Assembly (NCBI GenBank): GCA_046047755.1
Contig: JBJOHK010000028.1
Coordinates: forward strand, 1 to 5,861
Reading direction: 5' to 3'
Source of the DNA: JALRLA01 sp046047755
Lineage (GTDB): Bacteria > Bacteroidota > Bacteroidia > NS11-12g > UBA955
Length of the DNA stretch: 5,861 nt
A program made the position numbers and the translations under genes. Of the stretch, positions 1-4,961 are shown in pieces. Each line of letters starts with the position of its first letter. Positions within the stretch are counted from its first letter, which is position 1. Below the pieces are notes generated by a model, which was not told where the DNA came from, searched no databases, and saw only the letters and a program-made list of their open reading frames with translations.

Positions 1-927
1 GGCAAAATCCTTGCCAATGAAACCGCGGGTCAGCCAGTGCATGAAGCTTGGGGTGGAGTGGTGCCGGAATTGGCCTCGCGAGCCCACCAAAGCCATATCA
101 TTCCGGTTATTCAACACGCCCTGCAAAAAGCCGAAATCCAGTTGGAAGATTTGGACGCCATTGCCTGTACCCAAGGTCCCGGTCTGATGGGATCCTTGAT
201 GGTGGGTTGGAATACAGCCAAAGGGCTATCCTTAGCCTTAAACAAGCCCCTGATTGGCGTGCACCACTTGCAGGCCCATGTCGCTGCTTTATACTTGGAA
301 CATCAGGTTCAATTTCCGCTTCTGACCTTATTGGTGAGTGGAGGGCATACCCAACTCTTGTTGATCAAGGAAGGTTTGGAAATGGAAATCATCGGCCAAA
401 GCCAAGATGATGCCGCGGGCGAAGCCTTTGACAAAGCGGCCAAATTATTGGGATTGGGTTATCCCGGAGGGCCTCATGTAGATCGCCTCGCACAGGCAGG
501 CGATTCCCATGCCTTCGAGTTCCCCGATAGCCAAACCCCCGAGCTTGATTTTAGCTTTTCGGGAATCAAAACCAGCCTCTTGTATTTTTTGAGAAAGCAG
601 CAAGAGCAGGACTCTCAATTCATGGAGACGCGAATGGCTGACATCTGTGCCTCTTATCAACATCAAGTTGTGAGCAGCTTATTGAAGCGTGTGAAAAAAG
701 CCATTTTAAGGCACAAACCCGCCTCCATGGGTCTAGTAGGCGGCGTATCTGCCAATTCGGAACTTCGTCGCCGCTTTGCCGAGTTGGGCACCTCCAATGG
801 TTTGGAAGTTTATATTCCCTCGTTTGGCTATTGCACCGACAACGCGGCCATGATTGCCCAAGCCGGCGCCATGCTCTTGGAGAAGGGAGAGCAAACCCCT
901 TTGTCGGCTTTGCCTTTTGCCCGATGA
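1..927 (+). CDS. tsaD: tRNA N6-adenosine threonylcarbamoyltransferase TsaD (5' truncated by window)
   Basis: TsaD (Kae1/Qri7 family, ASKHA fold) transfers the threonylcarbamoyl group from threonylcarbamoyl-AMP to A37 of ANN-decoding tRNAs, working in the cytoplasm with TsaB and TsaE. The frame is open from base 1, so 308 residues are visible and roughly 30 N-terminal ones, including the first nucleotide-binding loop, lie outside. Counting from base 1, I see GGVVPELASRAH near residue 19, the metal-binding HxxxH (His89, His93, in HHLQAH), SGGHTQ at 113-118, GEAFDKAAKLLGLGYPGG near 140, FSFSGIKTSLL near 185, GGVSAN near 247 and CTDNAAMIA near 278, whose Asp280 should be the third metal ligand. 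All expected motifs of the visible part are intact and the C-terminus is of normal position. A GTG at 37 is an internal valine, not the start. The next gene is 90 bp away and has its own promoter candidate, so co-transcription is not needed. Confidence 0.97.
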   Translation, partial: GKILANETAGQPVHEAWGGVVPELASRAHQSHIIPVIQHALQKAEIQLEDLDAIACTQGPGLMGSLMVGWNTAKGLSLALNKPLIGVHHLQAHVAALYLEHQVQFPLLTLLVSGGHTQLLLIKEGLEMEIIGQSQDDAAGEAFDKAAKLLGLGYPGGPHVDRLAQAGDSHAFEFPDSQTPELDFSFSGIKTSLLYFLRKQQEQDSQFMETRMADICASYQHQVVSSLLKRVKKAILRHKPASMGLVGGVSANSELRRRFAELGTSNGLEVYIPSFGYCTDNAAMIAQAGAMLLEKGEQTPLSALPFAR

Positions 928-1017
928 GCAACGTTAAGTTAGCCTTTTAGCCCTGCTGCGTCATTGAAACCGAATGGGGTCTTGATGGGCTCAAACTCAA
1001 TTGGCTATCTTCGCATA
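928..1017 (+). other. Intergenic gap between tsaD and meaB
   Basis: This is the only real non-coding stretch in the window (90 bp). It contains the probable meaB promoter at its right end. I looked for an intrinsic terminator after tsaD and found no convincing stem followed by a T-run; TTAGCC and TTTAGCC near 936-952 form only a short direct repeat. The reading frame of meaB stays open leftwards to 964 (TTG) and includes an ATG at 985. The extra residues do not resemble the MeaB N-terminus, so I treat them as non-coding. Confidence 0.7.
982..1013 (+). promoter_or_regulatory. Bacteroidota-type promoter of meaB, abutting the start codon
   Basis: TATCTTCG at 1006-1013 matches the Bacteroidota -7 consensus TAnnTTTG with one mismatch (C for T at the seventh position). 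A TTG at 982-984 could serve as the -33 element with a 21-bp spacer. The ATG at 1018 follows only four bases after the -7 box, so transcription would begin at or within a base or two of the start codon and the mRNA would be leaderless or nearly so. This supports 1018 over the upstream in-frame codons at 964 and 985. The box match is seen in the sequence; promoter activity and the transcription start are inferred. Confidence 0.5.
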
Positions 1018-1914
1018 ATGGACACAGCATCCGTATTGTCTGGTATTCGCGCGGGCGACCAAAGGTCTTTGGCGCGGGGCATCAGTTGGGTTGAAAACGC
1101 CACAGCTGAAGGAACGGAATTGCTGCGCCATACGGGGCGAAAAGTTCCGGTTATCGGCATTACGGGCGCTCCCGGAGCGGGCAAAAGCAGCTTGGTCAAC
1201 GCCTTGGTTCACTTTTGGGCCGAGCAGGGCCTTCGCATCGCCATTTTAGCCGTCGACCCCTCCTCTCCCTTCAATATGGGCTCATTGCTCGGTGATCGTT
1301 TGCGAATGCCTGGGCTTTTTTTGCATGAATCTGTGTTCATACGCAGTTTGTCGGCTCGTGGGTCTCTCGGCGGATTAAACGCCAGCATTCTCGAAATATG
1401 TGACTTGGTGCAAGAAGCGCCTTTTGATCGCATTGTAATAGAAACCGTTGGAGTTGGACAGAGCGAAATAGAAATCGCAGGTCTGGCCGACACCACCCTG
1501 GTTCTAACAGTCCCTGAAGGCGGCGACGAGGTACAAACCCTGAAAAGCGGGGTCATGGAAATTGCTGACGTTTATGCCGTAAACAAATGCGACAGGCCCG
1601 GTGCAGAAGCCATGTTAAAATCGCTTCGATCCTTGTCACATTCTCATGCTAGCGACAAATGGGAAGCCCCCGTGGTGGCCACTGTAGCTACCGAAAACCA
1701 AGGCATCGAAGAATTATCTAAGGCTTTGGAGGCTCATCACCGCCTGGGATTGAGCGCTGAAAAGAAACTTCAACTGCTCACTGACAAGGCATTTACCCTC
1801 ATTCAACGCAACCGAATGAAGGATCTTCAAAGGGGAACGTTATTCGAAATGTTGCAAGTGGCCCAAACAAAACCCGGCTTCAATTTGTATGATTTCGTGA
1901 ATTCCATTCACTAG
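1018..1914 (+). CDS. meaB: Methylmalonyl-CoA mutase-associated GTPase MeaB (ArgK family)
   Basis: MeaB is a G3E-class P-loop GTPase of the SIMIBI group. It binds the adenosylcobalamin-dependent methylmalonyl-CoA mutase, gates cofactor loading and protects the enzyme from inactivation during propionate/methylmalonyl-CoA metabolism in the cytoplasm. With the ATG at 1018 the protein has 298 residues, slightly shorter than the usual 310-330. Visible motifs are an N-terminal helix ending LARGISWVEN (19-27), Walker A GAPGAGKS (50-57), VDPSSP (79-84), GDRLRM (92-97), the switch segment ETVGVGQSE (142-150), a GDEVQ loop (169-173) and the base-specificity motif NKCD (189-192, usually NKAD). The start at 1018 is preferred because the extension to 964 is unlike the family and overlaps the promoter box. 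No mutase subunit gene is visible here. The downstream flavoprotein gene follows with no gap, implying one transcript. YgfD/ArgK naming in databases refers to the same family. Confidence 0.95.
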   Translation: MDTASVLSGIRAGDQRSLARGISWVENATAEGTELLRHTGRKVPVIGITGAPGAGKSSLVNALVHFWAEQGLRIAILAVDPSSPFNMGSLLGDRLRMPGLFLHESVFIRSLSARGSLGGLNASILEICDLVQEAPFDRIVIETVGVGQSEIEIAGLADTTLVLTVPEGGDEVQTLKSGVMEIADVYAVNKCDRPGAEAMLKSLRSLSHSHASDKWEAPVVATVATENQGIEELSKALEAHHRLGLSAEKKLQLLTDKAFTLIQRNRMKDLQRGTLFEMLQVAQTKPGFNLYDFVNSIH

Positions 1915-2496
1915 ATGAAAATTGCCATTCTTTGTTGTTCTTCTCGAGCCCATTCCAATACAGCTCGGGTCGGAAAAGCCATTCAAAATCACCTTGAATC
2001 CAAGCATCCTGAACTGGATGTTTTTCGCCCTGATTTTGTTCAATACGACATACCCTTTTTCAATGAAAAAGCTTTGAGTCCCGATGATTTGAGCCCCTTT
2101 CAAGGCGAGCTAGTCAACGCCTTGGAACAAAGCCACTTGGTATTTCTACTCTCGCCCGAGTACAATTGGTTTCCCAGTGCCGAAGCGGTTAACATGATCC
2201 ATCAACTGGGCAGTGGGCGATTCCGAGCTTGTTGGAATAATAAAGTCTGGGCTACGGTAGGCGTAAGCAGCGGCCGTGGGGGGCGAATCCCAGCTGTTCA
2301 ACTCAGTTATGTCATCAACAAGGTCATCGGGCATCTGAATCTTCAAAGCGTAGTTTCAGCCAAAAATTTCGAAAGCCAATTCACCCCACAAGTCCTGACA
2401 GCAGAAGGTCAATCTATGGGCCATGATGACTACGACAAAGGATTGTTCGATTTCATCGAGTACAACCTTGATCTAGCTAAAAAAATGCTGGCTTAA
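1915..2496 (+). CDS. NAD(P)H-dependent FMN reductase-family oxidoreductase
   Basis: This is a 193-residue flavodoxin-like protein of the NADPH-dependent FMN reductase family (FMN_red; relatives are ArsH, YieF/ChrR and azobenzene reductases). It probably binds FMN and uses NAD(P)H to reduce flavin, quinones or similar acceptors in the cytoplasm; the true substrate cannot be read from sequence. The first beta strand MKIAILCCSSR is followed by the phosphate-binding loop CSSRAHS (8-14), where the usual GSxRxxS has Cys in place of Gly. The family signature SPEYN is at 80-84, followed by an atypical WFPSAEAVNMIHQL instead of the common HSIPGxLKNAIDWL. The flavin-ring loop VSSGRGG is at 117-123. There is no signal peptide, and length is normal. 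The ATG directly follows the meaB stop (TAGATG) without a Shine-Dalgarno sequence, so it is probably in the meaB transcript. Its stop overlaps the stop of the convergent cargo gene. Confidence 0.87.
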   Translation: MKIAILCCSSRAHSNTARVGKAIQNHLESKHPELDVFRPDFVQYDIPFFNEKALSPDDLSPFQGELVNALEQSHLVFLLSPEYNWFPSAEAVNMIHQLGSGRFRACWNNKVWATVGVSSGRGGRIPAVQLSYVINKVIGHLNLQSVVSAKNFESQFTPQVLTAEGQSMGHDDYDKGLFDFIEYNLDLAKKMLA

Positions 2497-2506
2497 CGCT
2501 TGAGCA
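2479..2506 (-). terminator. Candidate weak intrinsic terminator of the minus-strand operon
   Basis: Read on the minus strand, TGCT (2506-2503) pairs with AGCA (2489-2486), with an inner GC/GC pair across a GTTAA loop that contains part of the cargo gene's stop codon. Seven T residues follow directly (2485-2479). The stem is short and interrupted by an asymmetric internal loop, so this is only a weak match to a rho-independent terminator. It lies within the last codons of the convergent reductase gene. On the plus strand the hairpin is not followed by a T-run, so it would not terminate meaB transcription. No other terminator candidate was found at this junction. Confidence 0.3.
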
Positions 2507-4961
2507 ATACGGCACTCTGACCGTCAACTCGAATCATGTAAGCACCGGGAGCCAAAGTCGCCCCAGAAACAAACATGCTAGCTCCTTGAACCGAGCCCTG
2601 TTGCAGCAGCTTCCCGCTGGCATCTAACAACTGCCATTGGCGATTCTTCACGCTGGCAAATTCCAAGTTCCATCCCAATGTGGAAGGGTTCGGGTAAACG
2701 GCATATTCCAAAGCCGTGTTGCGATGCACAGAAGACAACAGATCTTGCATGGTCACCGTACACTTATCAGACGATTCCAAGAAACGGGAATCAAAGTCTA
2801 CCCATGCGGTATTGTCTATCTCTTGTTTGAGAGACAAGGTTTTAGTCAAATCAACTTGATATTGAACAAAGCCACCGGCTGAAGCGCTGTTGCTCTCCAA
2901 TGATGACAAATTGGCCTCAGGGAACTCGACCACGAGAATGCGTCCTTGAACAATTGACAAATTGGCTTTTAAGGGATAATAATCGGTGACCAGCAACCGT
3001 TTCAAAGGCAGACGGCTATCGAGGGTATCGATTAATACGGCTCGTTTCACAAAGCCCGCGCTGGTATTCAAGAAGTCTACACGGTAGGTCCAAGTAGTAT
3101 TTCGGTAATCAATTTCAGAACCTTCCAAGCTTTCTTTGCTCACTGATGGTGGCAAATCGCCTCCCCCAGCCGGACCCATCATCAGGGTATCACTGTTGTC
3201 TGCGGCGAACTTGTCGTCTTTGGTAAAGAAACTTCCGACATACAAGGAAACAGGCTTGAAATTATCGGGATCAGCATCGGCCGCCAAGGTTAACTCTAGT
3301 TCATAGGTTTGGCTGCCAAAGGCGGGAAGATCGACTAAGGTATAAACTGCCTGTGTCCCGTCGTAATTGCTTGGGCTTGGATTGCTTTGCAATTGGGTCA
3401 AAGAGGCATCGTGATTCAAATGAAGCGTTGGACCGCTGAGTTTAGAAGTACCATGATTGACAACGGTCATCAGAAAACGAGCCGATTCACCTGCTTTATT
3501 TATGCTAGGGCTAACAGGCACCAAATGCACTTCCAAATCTTGGATACTGGGCTGCTGATAATGACCCAGACTAGCAGAAGCATACAATCCCTGACGAATT
3601 CGAGTAGTCTGATTGTTAGAACATACGGAATACAGATACCTTCCTGCCTGAAGAGTCAATTGGTAATCACCGGCTGGCAAGGCTATGGAAAAATGGCCTT
3701 GGTCATCGGTTATGGCAAAGTAGACCTCAGCTGTTACTTTGTTTTCCAATCGAACTGGACAGAAGGGTATTCCAGGTTCGGAAGATTCTTTGCTGCAGCT
3801 GGAATTGGCGTCGAAATAGACATCTCCCACTAAGTTACCGGCACTGTTCTCCAGATTGGAAAAGTGGCGTATTCCCGTATTTTGCTCGGTAAAGTCTCCC
3901 CAGACAAAGGCATCGTCTCCTCGTTGTCCTAATTGAAAGGAACCCGAAATGCGATTGCCAGTCAAGACAAATGCCCCTGATTCGTAGCGAATCAACGAAG
4001 ACCCATTTCCGCCTTTTTCAAATTGTCCGCCTATCATCAAGAAACCTGGAGCTCCAGCGATGGTGCGCGGTTCGGCGATACTAAAGGAATCAAAGCCCAA
4101 GGGATCTGACCATCCCGTTCCAATGAACTTGCGAATTTCGTAGTCGGCTAAATTGCTTTGACCCAAAGCATAAATCTCAGAACCGACGGTAGCAAAATCC
4201 AAAACTTCACCGCTGAATGGCGAGCCTATTCCACCCCATTCTCCGTTCGAAGCCGTGTAATAGGCAATGTTTCCAGTGTAGGTACTGGCAAAATATTGAA
4301 AATCACCAGCGATGTACAATCGACTGCCCAATACCAGCAAACTCTTGATGGTCCCATCAGTTCCCTGCTCAGAACTTGAACTTCCAAGGTAAGACCATGT
4401 TGTACCATTAAACGCGGCAATGTTTTGAACATCTACGCCATTTACTTGGTTGGTGAATCGACCGGCCACAATAAGCTTGTCATCGTAAACAGTCATAGCC
4501 ATGATACCGTAATTGGTCGAGGCTATGCTGCTCTCCTGCACCCACTCGGTTTTATCCCAGCGGTAAAGGTGACTGATGGCATTACTGGCATCTTGGGTAG
4601 CCTGAGCTATGTAAGCAGCGGCATACAAGGTATCGTGGTAGCGCACCACACTGTGAAAGTTATACGTTCCTTGTGTTCCTTCCACCAAGGCTGGGGTAGT
4701 CAAACCTGGGTAATAGGTCCAGTGTACACCATCCCAAGTGGCGGCAGTAAAGTCATTATTATCAGGGGTAGACGTTTCATCAAATAAGACAACGTACTCG
4801 TTGCCATCGGCATACGATGCTACAACCTTACCGGGTACACCATTCCCCAGAGGTTGTAGCACCTGCCCTTTGGCCCAACTGCCGAAAGAACAAGCGAGCA
4901 GTAAAACTACCAGCCTACTCATGCCCAGCAAGTTAGGTATGATGAAACACAAATTTCTCAT
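2493..4961 (-). CDS. Secreted T9SS cargo protein: propeller-like repeats, SdrD_B-like, DUF11/DUF7619-like domains, type A sorting domain
   Basis: This 822-residue protein is probably exported by Sec, moved across the outer membrane by the type IX system and attached or released at the surface. Function is unknown; it has no visible catalytic domain. A signal peptide (about 1-32, core LVVLLLACSFGSWA) is followed by a repeat region (34-372) with units like LYIAGDF...IAAFNGTTWSYLG, suggesting a beta-propeller. Next come an SdrD_B/carboxypeptidase-regulatory-like domain (376-440, with Cys389, Cys401 and Cys447), a DUF11-like domain (about 478-600), a DUF7619-like domain (606-735) and the sorting domain (753-822, YPNPS to LLKR). 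The frame stays open to 5150, but the ATG at 4961 is preferred: it has a strong Shine-Dalgarno, overlaps the upstream stop as ATGA and directly precedes the signal peptide. A second candidate ATG at 4922 gives a tidier signal peptide but no ribosome site. Confidence 0.93.
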   Translation of the reverse strand: MRNLCFIIPNLLGMSRLVVLLLACSFGSWAKGQVLQPLGNGVPGKVVASYADGNEYVVLFDETSTPDNNDFTAATWDGVHWTYYPGLTTPALVEGTQGTYNFHSVVRYHDTLYAAAYIAQATQDASNAISHLYRWDKTEWVQESSIASTNYGIMAMTVYDDKLIVAGRFTNQVNGVDVQNIAAFNGTTWSYLGSSSSEQGTDGTIKSLLVLGSRLYIAGDFQYFASTYTGNIAYYTASNGEWGGIGSPFSGEVLDFATVGSEIYALGQSNLADYEIRKFIGTGWSDPLGFDSFSIAEPRTIAGAPGFLMIGGQFEKGGNGSSLIRYESGAFVLTGNRISGSFQLGQRGDDAFVWGDFTEQNTGIRHFSNLENSAGNLVGDVYFDANSSCSKESSEPGIPFCPVRLENKVTAEVYFAITDDQGHFSIALPAGDYQLTLQAGRYLYSVCSNNQTTRIRQGLYASASLGHYQQPSIQDLEVHLVPVSPSINKAGESARFLMTVVNHGTSKLSGPTLHLNHDASLTQLQSNPSPSNYDGTQAVYTLVDLPAFGSQTYELELTLAADADPDNFKPVSLYVGSFFTKDDKFAADNSDTLMMGPAGGGDLPPSVSKESLEGSEIDYRNTTWTYRVDFLNTSAGFVKRAVLIDTLDSRLPLKRLLVTDYYPLKANLSIVQGRILVVEFPEANLSSLESNSASAGGFVQYQVDLTKTLSLKQEIDNTAWVDFDSRFLESSDKCTVTMQDLLSSVHRNTALEYAVYPNPSTLGWNLEFASVKNRQWQLLDASGKLLQQGSVQGASMFVSGATLAPGAYMIRVDGQSAVLLKR
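2496..2705 (-). other. T9SS type A C-terminal sorting domain of the cargo gene
   Basis: This stretch codes for residues 753-822. It shows the standard layout of the type A domain: YAVYPNPS at the entrance, then WNLEF, WQLLDASGKLLQQG, a LAPGAYMIRV strand and the terminal basic LLKR. In characterised systems this domain is recognised by the T9SS translocon and removed by the PorU sortase, with or without attachment to A-LPS. It is the main evidence that the organism belongs to Bacteroidota. Confidence 0.93.
3846..4862 (-). repeat. Coding region of divergent propeller-like repeats (residues 34-372 of the cargo)
   Basis: An aromatic-anchored unit recurs: a hydrophobic strand of the type LYIAGDF or LIVAGRF, a short loop, IAAFNG or IAYYTA, then a Trp-containing turn. 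The anchor Trp residues fall at 81, 140, 189, 242 and 284, spaced about 42-59 residues. Less conserved versions follow around Phe331 and residue 368. That would fit six or seven blades of a beta-propeller similar to the kelch-like or delta-60-type repeats in other T9SS cargo. The units are similar in protein pattern only; I see no DNA-level repetition, so they are old. Blade number is an estimate by eye. Confidence 0.6.

Noticed and set aside
928..1000. Intrinsic terminator after tsaD
   Set aside because: AGCCC at 949-953 and GGGCT at 987-991 are complementary but 33 bases apart with no continuing stem and no T-run.
964..1017. Longer meaB beginning at TTG 964 or ATG 985
   Set aside because: The added residues do not resemble MeaB N-termini and the stretch holds the probable promoter box immediately before 1018.
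1209..1556. Minus-strand open frame of 115 codons opposite meaB
   Set aside because: It mirrors a strongly conserved GTPase on the other strand; its protein is compositionally odd, matches no family I know and has no start signal.
3387..3833. Plus-strand open frame of 148 codons opposite the cargo gene
   Set aside because: It is a shadow of the cargo coding frame, with no recognisable domain or ribosome site; the opposite frame has clear domain structure.
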